This document shows positions 1 through 8,958 of a stretch of 64,000 bases of DNA, piece after piece. The first letter of the stretch is position 1, and each line of letters starts with the position of its first letter. This stretch comes from Pseudarthrobacter sp. NamB4 (lineage in GTDB: Bacteria; Actinomycetota; Actinomycetes; Actinomycetales; Micrococcaceae). The translations under genes and the position numbers were made by a program. The notes below the pieces were generated by a model. That model worked only from the letters and a program-made list of their open reading frames with translations. It was not told the origin of the DNA and made no database searches. Location: the NCBI RefSeq assembly GCF_005796185.1, contig NZ_VAHM01000006.1, positions 124,001 through 188,000 on the forward strand. Reading direction: 5' to 3'.

Positions 1-639
1 GGTCTCAAGGAAGAACGGCACCGCGTCCAGCCGGAACCCGTCCAGGCCCAGCTCCAGCCACAGTCCCATGGCCTTGGCAATCTGGTCGCGGACCTGCGGG
101 TTGGTGACGTTCAGGTCCGGCTGGTGCTTGGCGAACATGTGCAGGTACCACTCGCCCGTGGCATCGTCCTGGGTCCACAGCGAGTCCTCCTCGCCGGGGA
201 ACACCACCTGAGACGACGTGTCCGGGGGAGTGTCGTTCCGCCACACGTAATAGTCCCGGTACTTGTTGTCCGTGGATTTTCGGGCTTCCACAAACCAGGG
301 GTGCCTGTCCGAGGTGTGATTCACCACGAAGTCCGCGATCACCCGCATGCCGCGGTCCCTGGCCGCCCGGATGAACTCCACCAGGTCTCCCAGGGTGCCC
401 AGCCGGGGGTCCACGGTGAAGAAGTCGGTCACGTCGTAGCCGTCGTCCCGGTCCGGGGAGGGATAGAACGGCATCAGCCAGATGCAGGTGACGCCGAGCG
501 CAGCGAGGTAGTCCACGCGCTGGGTCAGGCCGGCGAAGTCACCGGTGCCGTCGCCGTCGTCGTCAAAGAAAGTCTCCACGTCCAGGCAGTAGATCACCGC
601 ATTCTTCCACCACAGGTCGGACGTCTCGGCGAGCCTCAT
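1..639 (-). CDS. GH13 alpha-amylase family protein, trehalose-synthase-like (partial, C-terminus outside window)
   Basis: About 213 N-terminal residues are present, reading leftward from ATG at 639; the rest lies beyond base 1. The sequence opens with the GH13 signature 'WWKNAVIYCLDVETF', then 'GVTCIWLMPFYPSP' and 'DRDDGYDVTDF', the conserved region 'MRVIADFVVNHTS', and 'DGFRLDAVPFF' at the cut edge, whose Asp is the family nucleophile position. This order fits maltose/trehalose-interconverting enzymes of the TreS type, although short TreS-like GH13 proteins of unproven activity also occur in actinobacteria. The start codon overlaps the stop of the upstream LLM oxidoreductase by four bases (ATGA), so the two are probably translationally coupled. 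Family is secure; exact substrate is not. Confidence 0.88.
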   Translation of the reverse strand, partial: MRLAETSDLWWKNAVIYCLDVETFFDDDGDGTGDFAGLTQRVDYLAALGVTCIWLMPFYPSPDRDDGYDVTDFFTVDPRLGTLGDLVEFIRAARDRGMRVIADFVVNHTSDRHPWFVEARKSTDNKYRDYYVWRNDTPPDTSSQVVFPGEEDSLWTQDDATGEWYLHMFAKHQPDLNVTNPQVRDQIAKAMGLWLELGLDGFRLDAVPFFLET

Positions 640-1676
640 GCGGAGGCGCCCGACGCCGGCTCGGCAGCGGATGCGACAAGTTGCGGTTCGGCGGTGGTAC
701 CGGCGGAGGTGGTGCCGGGAGCGCGGAGCTGCGGGAGGACCTCCGCGGCGAACGCGTCGATAAAGGGAGCCTGCTCCTGCCCCACGAAATGCAGGTAGAG
801 TTCGTCAAAGCCCAGGTCCGCATACCCTGACAGCCACTCCGCGTGCTGTTCGAGGCTGGCCGAGATGTTGACCGTTGTGCGGACCTGCTCTTCGGTTACG
901 TGCTCGCCCACGAGGTCGAAGTGTCCGGCGGTGGGAAGATCCCAGGGAATGGGAGGCTGGTAAGTGTTGGTCCGCCACTGGTCCAAGGCAACTGCAACCG
1001 CTTCCTGCTCGCTGCCGGCCCATGACAGGTGGACCTGCAGCACGGCCTTGCCCCTGCCGCCGTTGTCCCGGTAGGCCGAGAGCATGTCCCGCAGCTTTTC
1101 CGGCGGCTGGTTAACGGTCACCAGGCCGTCCGCCCAGGCGGCCGCGCGGCGGGCGGTATCCACGCTCACCGCGGGGGCAATCAGCGGCGGCGGGCTGTCC
1201 GGAACGTCCCAGATCCGCGCCTGCTCCACCGTGACCAGGCCGCGATGGGTGACCTCCTCGCCGCGGTGCAGCCGGCGGATCACCTCCACGCATTCCTCCA
1301 GCCGGCGCTGGCGGATGTCCTTGGCGGGCCACCCGTCACCCGTGATGTGCTCGTTCATGTTCTCGCCGCTGCCCGGCGCGAACCAGAAGCGGTCCGGGAA
1401 CATGCTCGCGAGTGTGGCGGAGGCGTGGGCGATGATCGCCGGGTGGTAGCGCTGGCCTGGCGCCGTGACCACGCCGAACCGGAGGTTGGTGGTGGCCAGC
1501 GCGGCCCCAAGCCAGGACCAGGCGAATCCGGAGTGGCCCTGCCGGGCGGACCAGGGCTCTATATGGTCCGAGCACATGGCGGCATCAAACCCTGCCTGTT
1601 CCGCGTGCTGGACGTCCTTGAGCAGTTGGGCGGGACTGATCTGTTCGTGAGAGGCGTGAAAGCCGACGGTAACCAT
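636..1676 (-). CDS. LLM-class flavin-dependent oxidoreductase
   Basis: A 346-residue luciferase-like monooxygenase-fold protein. It begins 'MVTVGFHASHEQISP' and continues with a TIM-barrel pattern typical of F420/FMN LLM enzymes: 'CSDHIEPW', 'RFGVVTAPGQRYHPAIIAHA', 'FWFAPGSGENMNEHITG', then 'WADGLVTVNQPPEKL'. It looks like the non-F420 subgroup (TIGR03885-like) that often sits beside a trehalose-synthase-like GH13 gene; that link is from memory of the family. Its stop overlaps the start of the GH13 gene by four bases. The reaction is unknown. The C-terminal 25 residues are Ala/Ser/Thr-rich and look like a disordered tail. Confidence 0.85.
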   Translation of the reverse strand: MVTVGFHASHEQISPAQLLKDVQHAEQAGFDAAMCSDHIEPWSARQGHSGFAWSWLGAALATTNLRFGVVTAPGQRYHPAIIAHASATLASMFPDRFWFAPGSGENMNEHITGDGWPAKDIRQRRLEECVEVIRRLHRGEEVTHRGLVTVEQARIWDVPDSPPPLIAPAVSVDTARRAAAWADGLVTVNQPPEKLRDMLSAYRDNGGRGKAVLQVHLSWAGSEQEAVAVALDQWRTNTYQPPIPWDLPTAGHFDLVGEHVTEEQVRTTVNISASLEQHAEWLSGYADLGFDELYLHFVGQEQAPFIDAFAAEVLPQLRAPGTTSAGTTAEPQLVASAAEPASGASA

Positions 1677-1761
1677 CGTTAACCTCTACCGTCCCGGGTG
1701 GTGCGGTGTCGAGGGGTTTGTCTTGAAGGCGGCAAGGCAGGCAGCCGTGCAGCGAGCCAGC

Positions 1762-1778
1762 AACTTGTCAGATAAGTT
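1762..1778. promoter_or_regulatory. Candidate GntR/FadR-type operator
   Basis: A 17-bp imperfect palindrome, AACTTGTCAGATAAGTT, with seven of eight arm pairs either perfect or one step off. It matches the TnGTnnnACnA-like pattern bound by FadR-subfamily GntR regulators. It lies in the divergent gap between the LLM gene (start 1676) and the AEC carrier (start 1852). No GntR gene is in the window, so the regulator would be encoded elsewhere. Confidence 0.45.
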
Positions 1779-1851
1779 TGAGACTTGTAATACTGCGCTT
1801 CCGGAACTTCTTGCTCCTGCGCAGGCGGCGGAAGGGAAGGAAGTACCACTT

Positions 1852-2775
1852 GTGGGCGGTGTGCTGATCGGGCTGGCAGTGATCGGCGTCGTCATTGCGG
1901 TGGGATACATCGCCGCACGGTGCGGACTGGGCGGGGAGCCGACGGTCTCCGCGCTGACCCGCACGGCGTTCTTCATCACCAACCCCGTGCTGCTGTTCAC
2001 GGTGGTGCTGGAGTCAGACCTCAGCGTGGTGTTTTCCGCCTACGTGCCGCTTGCCCTGATCACAGCGGCCGCCACCGCCATGGTGTATGTGCTGGCCAGC
2101 AGGCTCTGGTTCCGGCGGCCCCTGGCTGAAACCGCCATCGGGGCCATGGCCAGCTCCTACGTCAATGCCAACAACATCGGCATCCCCATCACGCTCTACG
2201 CCTTGGGCGATGCGACCCCCGTGGCCCCGGTACTGCTGGTCCAGCTCCTGCTGTTCGCCCCGCTGGTCCTCACCCTGCTGGACCTGTCCGGGACCAGGAA
2301 GTTCTCCCCCCGGCTGCTGGTCACGCAGCCGTTCCGGAACCCCATGATCATCGCTTCCCTGCTGGGCGTGATCCTCGCAGCGTTCAATGTGGAACTTCCG
2401 GATCCGGTGATGGCGCCGCTGGCACTCCTGGGCGGAGCCGCCGTCCCGGTGGTGCTGCTGGCCTTCGGCATGTCCCTGCACGGAACGCGGATGCTGCAAA
2501 GCGGCGGGCACACCGCCGAAATCCTTACCGCCACCGCCCTCAAGTCAGCGGTGATGCCGGCGGTGGCGTTCGTCGTCGGCCGCTTTCTCTTCAACCTGGA
2601 CCAGCACATGCTCCTGGGGGTGGTGCTCATGGCAGCCCTTCCGTCGGCCCAGAACGTGTTTCTGTTCGCCGGCAAGTACGGGCGGGGTGTTGCGGTGGCC
2701 CGGGAAACCATCATGCTGTCGACGGCGGCGGCTGCCCCGGCGCTGATCCTGATCGTCTGGCTGCTGGCGGGCTGA
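1852..2775 (+). CDS. AEC family (auxin efflux carrier-like) transporter
   Basis: An integral membrane carrier of about 307 residues with roughly ten hydrophobic segments. The AEC pattern is clear: N-terminal 'VLIGLAVIGVVIAVGYIAAR', 'FFITNPVLLFTVV', 'ASSYVNANNIGIPIT' (the crossover segment with Asn-rich motif) and 'LPSAQNVFLFAGKYG' near the end. Reading could be extended upstream to an ATG at 1723, but GTG at 1852 is preferred. It follows a GGAAGGGAAGGAAG ribosome site by eight bases, starts right at the first membrane helix, and leaves the palindrome at 1762 in the promoter. Family members export organic acids or auxin-like anions; the substrate here is unknown. Confidence 0.85.
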   Translation: MGGVLIGLAVIGVVIAVGYIAARCGLGGEPTVSALTRTAFFITNPVLLFTVVLESDLSVVFSAYVPLALITAAATAMVYVLASRLWFRRPLAETAIGAMASSYVNANNIGIPITLYALGDATPVAPVLLVQLLLFAPLVLTLLDLSGTRKFSPRLLVTQPFRNPMIIASLLGVILAAFNVELPDPVMAPLALLGGAAVPVVLLAFGMSLHGTRMLQSGGHTAEILTATALKSAVMPAVAFVVGRFLFNLDQHMLLGVVLMAALPSAQNVFLFAGKYGRGVAVARETIMLSTAAAAPALILIVWLLAG

Positions 2776-2840
2776 GGCCTTGTGCCGCGCTGACCGCGCC
2801 GGTCTACCGCCGGGGCCGTGGCCGGGCAAGAATGGGCAGC

Positions 2841-3917
2841 ATGAGACTTCCCGTGATGCCTCCCGTCCCGCCCATGCTCGCCAAGGCCGTCAGCGGCATC
2901 CCGGAAGGCGACCTCAGCTACGAACCGAAATGGGACGGGTTCCGGTCCATCATCTTCCGTGACGGCGACGAGGTTGAGATCGGCAGCCGCAATGAAAAGC
3001 CGATGACCCGCTACTTTCCCGAGCTCGTCGAGGCACTGAAGGAAAACCTGCCGCCGCGGTGCGTGGTGGACGGCGAGATCATCCTGATCGGTGCTTCCGG
3101 GGACCGGCTCGACTTCGACGCCCTCCAGCAGCGCATCCACCCGGCCGCGAGCCGGGTGAAGCTGCTCGCGGCGCAGACGCCGGCTTCATTTGTGGCCTTC
3201 GACCTGCTCGCCCTGGGCGACGACGACTACACGGGCAGGCCTTTTACCGAGCGGCGGGCTGCGCTGGAGAAGGCGCTCGCGGCCAGCACGGCCCCGGTGC
3301 ATCTCACCGCCGCCACCACGGACAAGGACACGGCCGAACAGTGGTTCCAGCAGTTCGAGGGCGCGGGCCTGGACGGCATTGTGGCCAAACGCCTGGAGGG
3401 CAGGTATGAGCCGGACAAGCGGGTGATGTTCAAGACCAAGCACGAGCGGACGGCCGACTGCGTGGTGGCCGGCTATCGGCTGCACAAGAGCGGGCCGGAC
3501 GCCATCGGTTCGCTGCTGCTGGGCCTGTACAAGGACGACGGCGGCCTGGCCAGCGTGGGCGTCATCGGTGCCTTTCCCATGAAGCGGCGGCTGGAACTGT
3601 TCGAACAGCTCCAGCCCTTGGTCACCGATTTCGACGACCACCCGTGGGCGTGGGCCAAGCAGGAGGAAGGCGAACGGACACCCCGCAATGCCGAGGGCAG
3701 CCGCTGGAGCGCCGGCAAGGACCTGTCCTTTGTGCCGCTGCGACCGGAACTCGTGGTGGAGGTCCGCTACGACCATATGGAGGGGGACAGGTTCCGGCAT
3801 ACCGCCCAATTCAACCGCTGGCGGCCGGACCGGGATCCCGAGTCATGCACCTACGCCCAGCTTGAGGAACCGGTCAACTTCGACTTGGCGTCAGTGCTGG
3901 AGACCGGCCGGCCGTAG
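2841..3917 (+). CDS. ligC: ATP-dependent DNA ligase, LigC type
   Basis: A stand-alone ATP-dependent ligase of about 358 residues, resembling mycobacterial LigC. The adenylation motif 'EPKWDGFR' gives Lys30 as the AMP-linked residue; later motifs include 'SRNEKPMTRYFPEL', 'CVVDGEI', 'FVAFDLLALGDDDY', 'DGIVAKRLEGRY' and 'FKTKHERTADCVVAGY', followed by an OB-fold domain with 'LVVEVRYDHMEGDRFRHTAQFNRWRPD'. LigC enzymes seal nicks in minor end-joining or base-repair roles. ATG at 2841 is chosen over the in-frame ATG at 2832 because homologues begin 'M.LPVMPPV.PMLAK'. A LigD-like polymerase domain protein lies 36 kb away at 39940-41184; no ku gene is visible. Confidence 0.92.
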   Translation: MRLPVMPPVPPMLAKAVSGIPEGDLSYEPKWDGFRSIIFRDGDEVEIGSRNEKPMTRYFPELVEALKENLPPRCVVDGEIILIGASGDRLDFDALQQRIHPAASRVKLLAAQTPASFVAFDLLALGDDDYTGRPFTERRAALEKALAASTAPVHLTAATTDKDTAEQWFQQFEGAGLDGIVAKRLEGRYEPDKRVMFKTKHERTADCVVAGYRLHKSGPDAIGSLLLGLYKDDGGLASVGVIGAFPMKRRLELFEQLQPLVTDFDDHPWAWAKQEEGERTPRNAEGSRWSAGKDLSFVPLRPELVVEVRYDHMEGDRFRHTAQFNRWRPDRDPESCTYAQLEEPVNFDLASVLETGRP

Positions 3918-3940
3918 CCGGGAGGTGCTGCCTGTGGAGC

Positions 3941-5560
3941 TTAGGTTTTCACCGCTTCCAGCACCGTCCACTGCCCGTCCGCGCGGCAGGGGATCGAAGC
4001 CGACACCAGCGCCCGACTGTGCTCGTGCTGCGGTGCCGCGAAGAAGTCTTTGGTCTCCGCCACCTCGACCACCTGCCCTTCGAGCAGGACGGCCACCCTG
4101 TCGCACATGTACCTGACCACGTCCATGTCATGGGAGATGACGATCAGGGACAGGTTGCGTTCGCGCTGCAGCCGCAGCAGCAGGTTCAGGATGGTGCGCT
4201 GCGTGAGGGCATCCAGTGCCGAGGTTGCTTCGTCGCAGATCAGGACCTGGGGTTCCAGCAGCAGGGCGCGGGCAATCGTCGCCCGCTGCAGCTGGCCCCC
4301 GGAGCATTGGCCGGGCCTTTTATCCAGCAGCGACGGGTCCAGCTCCACCTCCTGCATGGCTGCCGCGATCCTTGCGTCGCGCTCCTCAGGCGAAAGTTCC
4401 CGGTGCGGGCGCAGCGGCGCCTGCAGGCTGGTGCGGAGTGTCATCCTCGGGTCGAAGGCGCTGTGCGGTTCCTGGAATACCAGCTGCACGGCGGTGGCTT
4501 CACGCGGCGCAGCGGCATCGAGCTGCCGGGCAATGGAACCGGTGCTTGCAGTTTCCAAACCGACAATGGCCTTGGCGAGGGTGCTCTTGCCGGAGCCGGA
4601 CTGGCCCAGCACCCCCAGGATTTCACCCCGCCGCAGGGCCAGTGAAACGTCGTGCAGTGCAGCATGCCCCAGTTTCCGCCGCGGGCCGAAGTGCTTGCCC
4701 ACGCGGTCCAGCACCAGGATGTCGCGTTCCCTGGAAGGGGGACGGCGGCGGGACTCCGGTGCCAGGCGCGCGGCAGCCAGCAGCTGGCGGGTGTAGTCCG
4801 TCTTTGGCCGGGTGAGCAGCTCACCCGCCGGGGCGGCCTCCACGATGGAACCCGAGTTCATCACCAGCACCCGGTCCGCGTAGGCCGCGACGGAGGCAAT
4901 GTTGTGGGTGATGTAGAGGATGCCCAGCCCGCGTTCCCGGCGTTCCCTGTCCAGCAGTTGCAGGATCTGGCGTTCCAGCACCTTGTCCAGGGCCGACGTC
5001 GGTTCATCAGCCAGCAGCATCCCGGGCTGCCCGGCCAGTGCCACGGCCGTCATGGCGCGCTGGGCCATACCGCCGGACAGCTGGTGCGGGTAGGCGCGGA
5101 TTCCCTTGCCCGGATCGGCGAAGCCCACCTCCTCAAGGAGCTCCAGGGCCTTGGTGCGCGCCTTGGCGCCCCGCAGGCCGGCGTGGAGGCGCAGGGGCTC
5201 CTTCAGGTGCTGTTCGATGGTCCGGTTCGGATTGAACATCCGCTTGGGCTGCTGGAACAGCATCCCCAGCCTGCCACCGCGGATGGAGTTTAGCTGGTGC
5301 TCGGGGGCCTGGGCCAGGTCCTGGCCGTCCAAGGTTATGGAGCCTCCAGTAATGTGCAGGCCGGGCGGCAGCAGGCGAAGGCAGGACATTGCGGTCAGCG
5401 TCTTGCCGGAGCCGGAACTGCCCACCAGCGCAAGAAACTCACCCGGTTCGACGGACAGGGAGACGCCGGAGAGCAGGCGCTTCCCGGGGGCTCCAGTACC
5501 TGCACTTGCCTGCCGCACCTCCAGCCCTTCCAAAACCAGCCGCGTGCCCACTGGGCTCAC
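3941..5560 (-). CDS. Dipeptide/metallophore ABC transporter, fused ATP-binding protein
   Basis: A 539-residue protein with two complete ABC ATPase domains, equivalent to a DppD-DppF or NikD-NikE fusion. Domain 1: Walker A GSSGSGKT (residues 47-54), signature LSGGM (161-165), Walker B LLADEPTSALD. Domain 2: GQSGSGKS (319-326), CSGGQ (419-423), LICDEATSALD. It should energise import by the two permeases encoded immediately upstream. Its start overlaps the stop of the permease gene 5557-6387 by four bases. It is the last gene of the operon that runs leftward from the probable iron box at 8959-8977. Confidence 0.92.
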   Translation of the reverse strand: MSPVGTRLVLEGLEVRQASAGTGAPGKRLLSGVSLSVEPGEFLALVGSSGSGKTLTAMSCLRLLPPGLHITGGSITLDGQDLAQAPEHQLNSIRGGRLGMLFQQPKRMFNPNRTIEQHLKEPLRLHAGLRGAKARTKALELLEEVGFADPGKGIRAYPHQLSGGMAQRAMTAVALAGQPGMLLADEPTSALDKVLERQILQLLDRERRERGLGILYITHNIASVAAYADRVLVMNSGSIVEAAPAGELLTRPKTDYTRQLLAAARLAPESRRRPPSRERDILVLDRVGKHFGPRRKLGHAALHDVSLALRRGEILGVLGQSGSGKSTLAKAIVGLETASTGSIARQLDAAAPREATAVQLVFQEPHSAFDPRMTLRTSLQAPLRPHRELSPEERDARIAAAMQEVELDPSLLDKRPGQCSGGQLQRATIARALLLEPQVLICDEATSALDALTQRTILNLLLRLQRERNLSLIVISHDMDVVRYMCDRVAVLLEGQVVEVAETKDFFAAPQHEHSRALVSASIPCRADGQWTVLEAVKT

Positions 5561-6387
5561 TTGTCCGTCGCCTGGGGCATCAGAAGCGGCGCCGCAGCCA
5601 TGTGGGCTGCGCGCTGGCCGATCAGGGTGACGCAGAGGGCCACGGTGAAAATCACCAGGCCGGGGGCGAGGATTCCCATCGGTGCGCGGTCCGCATAGGG
5701 CTGCGCCGCCGCCAGCATGGAGCCCCAGTCGGACTGCGGCGGCTGGACACCCAGGCCCAGGTACGAGAGGGCGCCCACACTGATGAGCAGGTGCCCGAAG
5801 CGCAGCGTTGCCTGGCCCAGGATGGGCGCGGCAAGGTGCGGCAGGACGTGCCGGAACACAATGAATGACGGCGGGCAGCCCACCACCCGCGCCGCGTCCA
5901 CGAAGCCCCGGGCGGAGACGTCATAGGCGAGGGTCCGGGCCAGCCGGGCGAAAGGTGTCCAGCCGGTGACCACGAGGGCGAGCAGCAGCGGGCCGAAGCC
6001 GGTGCCCAGCGCCGCGACAATGAACAGGGCCACCACCATTTCCGGCAGCGCCAGCAGGACGTCGTTGCTGCGGGTCAGGAATTCATCCACCCACCCGCGC
6101 CGCCTGGCGCTGAGGATGCCGATGGCCACACCCAAAAGACAGGTCAGGAGGGTGGCCAGCGCGGCTACGGACATGGAGAACCGGCCGCCTTCGAGGATCC
6201 GGCTCAGGGTGTCCCGGCCCAGGTTGTCCGTGCCCAGCCAGTGCTCTGCCGAGGGCGGGGCCAACCGATCGGCCAGATTCTGCTCGGCCGGCGGATAAGG
6301 CGAGATCCATGGGGCCAGCAGCACACCCAGCACCATCAGGGCAAGGACAGCGGCGGCCAGGGTGGTCATTGTGAAGCGCTTAGGCAA
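5557..6387 (-). CDS. ABC transporter permease, DppC/NikC type
   Basis: A 276-residue inner-membrane permease. After an N-terminal helix it has the DppC-family segment 'PSAEHWLGTDNLGRDTLSRIL', several membrane helices, and the ATPase-coupling EAA-like loop around 'ARGFVDAARVVGCPPSFIVFRHVLPHL'. It pairs with the NikB-type permease encoded just upstream, which it overlaps by eight bases, and with the fused ATPase downstream, which it overlaps by four. Substrate is expected to follow the binding protein 7346-8902: a peptide, nickel complex or iron-metallophore complex. The iron-box context favours the last. Confidence 0.92.
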   Translation of the reverse strand: MPKRFTMTTLAAAVLALMVLGVLLAPWISPYPPAEQNLADRLAPPSAEHWLGTDNLGRDTLSRILEGGRFSMSVAALATLLTCLLGVAIGILSARRRGWVDEFLTRSNDVLLALPEMVVALFIVAALGTGFGPLLLALVVTGWTPFARLARTLAYDVSARGFVDAARVVGCPPSFIVFRHVLPHLAAPILGQATLRFGHLLISVGALSYLGLGVQPPQSDWGSMLAAAQPYADRAPMGILAPGLVIFTVALCVTLIGQRAAHMAAAPLLMPQATDK

Positions 6388-7321
6388 GGGTTCCTCCTAC
6401 TGTCCTGCTGAGGAACTGGTGGACGAAGTCAGCCAGCGTGGTCACGCCGACGGCGAGTGCCACCACAACCACCACCCCGCCCTGCGCCAGCGGAATATCG
6501 CTGTTGACGACGGCGTCGAACATGAGCCTGCCCATGCCGGGAACGGCGAAGATGACTTCCACGATGACCGATCCGCCCAGCAGCCCCGCGAACCACACGG
6601 CAAACAGGGTGGACAGCGGCACCAGGCCGTTCGGCACCACGTGCCGGAGGACGGCCTGGCCCTGTCTGAGCCCCCTGGCCCGGGCGGCCGGGACGTGGTC
6701 GGCGGCTGCCGCGTCAATGATCCCCGCCCGCACAGCCGACGTGAAGAAGCTGATGGGCCGCAGGGCCAGGGTCAGGGCCGGCAGCACAGCGGAGGAGAGG
6801 TCATTCCAGCCCGCTGTTGGCAGGATGGAGAGCTTCAGTGCGAAAACCAGCACCAGCAAGGGTGCCACCCAGTATTCCGGCATGGCAATCAGGGCCTGGG
6901 TTACGGCTGTGATGGCTCTGTCGGCTGCGGTTCCGGGCCGCAGCCCCGAGAGGATTCCGAGGGGGAGCGATAGTGCCGCAGCCAGCCCCAGGGACATGAG
7001 GACCAGGCTGAGCGTGACCGAAAGGGCAGGCAGCACCTGCTCCGCCACCGGGGTGCGGCTGACGAAGGACAGACCCATGTCGCCGCTGAAAAAGTCCGCG
7101 AGCCACCGGAAGTACTGCACCGCCAGGGGATCGTGCAGGCCCAGGCTTTCGCTGAGGCCCTGCACTGCTGAATCGTCGATGGCGTCACCAGCCACCCGGG
7201 AGCGGATGATCTTCCGGACGGGGTCGCCCGGCGTGAAGTATGGGATCAGGAAGACCGCAAAGGAGGACACCACAACGGCGGCCACCAGGGTGACCGTACG
7301 TTTGGTGATGAACTGCAGCAT
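6380..7321 (-). CDS. ABC transporter permease, DppB/NikB type
   Basis: A 313-residue permease with the usual N-terminal helix 'TLVAAVVVSSFAVFLIPYFTPGDPV', a periplasmic-side segment with 'LGLHDPLAVQYFRWLADFFSGDMGLSF', then five further membrane helices and the coupling loop 'AAADHVPAARARGLRQGQAVLRHVVPNGL'. The C-terminal 'GSVIVEVIFAVPGMGRLMFDAVVNSDIPLAQG' is a hallmark of the family. It lies 24 bases after the binding-protein gene and overlaps the next permease gene by eight bases, so it is the second gene of a four-gene importer operon. Confidence 0.92.
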   Translation of the reverse strand: MLQFITKRTVTLVAAVVVSSFAVFLIPYFTPGDPVRKIIRSRVAGDAIDDSAVQGLSESLGLHDPLAVQYFRWLADFFSGDMGLSFVSRTPVAEQVLPALSVTLSLVLMSLGLAAALSLPLGILSGLRPGTAADRAITAVTQALIAMPEYWVAPLLVLVFALKLSILPTAGWNDLSSAVLPALTLALRPISFFTSAVRAGIIDAAAADHVPAARARGLRQGQAVLRHVVPNGLVPLSTLFAVWFAGLLGGSVIVEVIFAVPGMGRLMFDAVVNSDIPLAQGGVVVVVALAVGVTTLADFVHQFLSRTVGGTLA

Positions 7322-7345
7322 ACGCGGCTGGTTTTGCGGCGCCGG

Positions 7346-8902
7346 CTAGGAGGCGGCCTTGGCCGTCTTTGCTGTCAGGACGTAGCGGGACAGCGGGTCC
7401 TGGACGTAGCCGAGGACATTCGTGCGGATGGCATCCGTGGCCTGTTCGTTCACCAGCCAGGCGTTGACCGCTTGGTCCTGCAGGATCTGGCCTGCGGCGC
7501 CGTACAGCTTGTAGCGCTCGCCGGTGTCCACGGTCTTGGCCGCTTCGGCGATGATCCCGTCGTATTCCGGGTCGCAGAAGTGGCTCAGGTTGTAGGTGCC
7601 CTTGCAGGTGTAGTCGGCGGTGAGGAATCCGATGGGGTCGGCGATGTCGATCAGCCGGTTGCGCTGGCTGAGCAGCATGTCGTAGTTTCCGGCCAGGACG
7701 TCGGGTTCCGCGGAGGCGTATTCCTTGGACGTGATGGTGACGGGAATTCCGATGTTCTTCAGGTTTTCCTGCACAACGGCGGCGACGTCCGCGAACTCCG
7801 CGCGCTCCACGATGGCGATGATCTCCAACGGGCGGTCCGCGGTGTAGCCGGCGCCGGCGAGCAGCTTGCGGGCTTCCTCGAGGTCCTGCACCTGCTGGTC
7901 CTGCTTGTCCCCGGCCCAGGGCTCGGACGGCGCGAACGGCCCGGTTGCCGGCAGCGCTGCGCCTTCATAGACACTGGCAGCCAGGGCGTCGAGGTCGAGG
8001 GCCTCCCGGACCGCCTTGCGGACGTCAATGTTGTCCAGCGGGGCGCGGCCGTTGTTCATGTACATGGTGGCAGTGCGGGGGGAATCGGCACCCAGGACGC
8101 TGACGCCGTCGTCCGCTTTAAGTGCCGCGAGGCTGGCAACCGGGATGGACAGCGAGATGTCGGCTTCGCCGGTCTGCACCTGGGCGGCCCGGGTGGCGCC
8201 GTTGGTGATGAAGCGGATTTCTGCGCCTGCGAGCTGGACGTCTCCGCCCCAGTAGTTCTCGTTGCGGTCCAGGGTCAGGGACTGCTTTGCCTTCTCCGAG
8301 ACGGGAGTGAAGGGCCCGGTGCAGTGCCCGAACGGGTCCAGGCCTTCGGGCTTGTAGGCGGCCGGCGCCAGGATGCCGGTGTTGACGCTGGCCAGGCGGT
8401 ACGGAACCAACGGGTTTTCAGCCGGAGTGCTGACGCGGACGGTCTGGGCGTCCACGGCGGTGACGCTGCTGACCATGGTGCGGTTGAAGGCCCGGGCGGG
8501 GACCTTGGCGTCCAGGACGTGGTTCAGGGCTGACACGACTGACTCCGCGGTGAGGTCAGTGCCGTCCTGGAATTTGACGCCTTGGCGGATGCTGAAATCC
8601 CAGTCCAGGGGCGAGGTCTGCTTCCACTCGGTGGCGAGTGAGGGCAGGACCTTGCCCTCGGCCTGGTTGAAGGTGGTCAGCGTCTCCAGGCACCCGGACA
8701 GGGAAAGGATGTAGGCGGCATCGGACTCGACGGCCCAGTTTGCCACCGGCGCCCGGAAGTTATCCACCACGATCCGCTGGCTGGTGTCGGCCGTGGCAGT
8801 GGGCTGCACGGCCTGGGTCTGGGTGCCGCTGAAGCCGCAGCCGGTCAGGGTAAGGGTGGCCAGTGCTGCCACAAGGACGCGGGGCCGGAGGAACGAGCGC
8901 AC
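7346..8902 (-). CDS. ABC transporter substrate-binding lipoprotein, family 5 (Opp/Nik/Cnt type)
   Basis: A solute-binding protein of about 518 residues. A GTG start at 8902 is preferred over longer in-frame options because an AAGGTGG ribosome site lies five bases upstream and the product then begins with a clean lipoprotein signal: basic 'RSFLRPR', a hydrophobic stretch, and lipobox LTGC with lipidated Cys22. The mature part has the family-5 features 'WDFSIRQGVKFQDGTDLTAESVVSALNHV' and 'IDVRKAVREALDLDALA'. Family 5 proteins bind peptides, nickel chelates or opine-type metallophores. The DtxR-like box about 57 bases upstream suggests iron-repressed expression, hence perhaps a metallophore; that is inference. 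Confidence 0.9.
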   Translation of the reverse strand: MRSFLRPRVLVAALATLTLTGCGFSGTQTQAVQPTATADTSQRIVVDNFRAPVANWAVESDAAYILSLSGCLETLTTFNQAEGKVLPSLATEWKQTSPLDWDFSIRQGVKFQDGTDLTAESVVSALNHVLDAKVPARAFNRTMVSSVTAVDAQTVRVSTPAENPLVPYRLASVNTGILAPAAYKPEGLDPFGHCTGPFTPVSEKAKQSLTLDRNENYWGGDVQLAGAEIRFITNGATRAAQVQTGEADISLSIPVASLAALKADDGVSVLGADSPRTATMYMNNGRAPLDNIDVRKAVREALDLDALAASVYEGAALPATGPFAPSEPWAGDKQDQQVQDLEEARKLLAGAGYTADRPLEIIAIVERAEFADVAAVVQENLKNIGIPVTITSKEYASAEPDVLAGNYDMLLSQRNRLIDIADPIGFLTADYTCKGTYNLSHFCDPEYDGIIAEAAKTVDTGERYKLYGAAGQILQDQAVNAWLVNEQATDAIRTNVLGYVQDPLSRYVLTAKTAKAAS

Positions 8903-8958
8903 AAAAACCACCTTGCAGGGCTGCCTCGGGGAAGGCAGGAACAAAAGAAGGGAACGAC

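Noticed and set aside
124..798. Long open reading stretch on the plus strand over the GH13 and LLM genes
   Set aside because: It is antisense to two genes with clear enzyme motifs; such mirror frames are common in very G/C-rich DNA.
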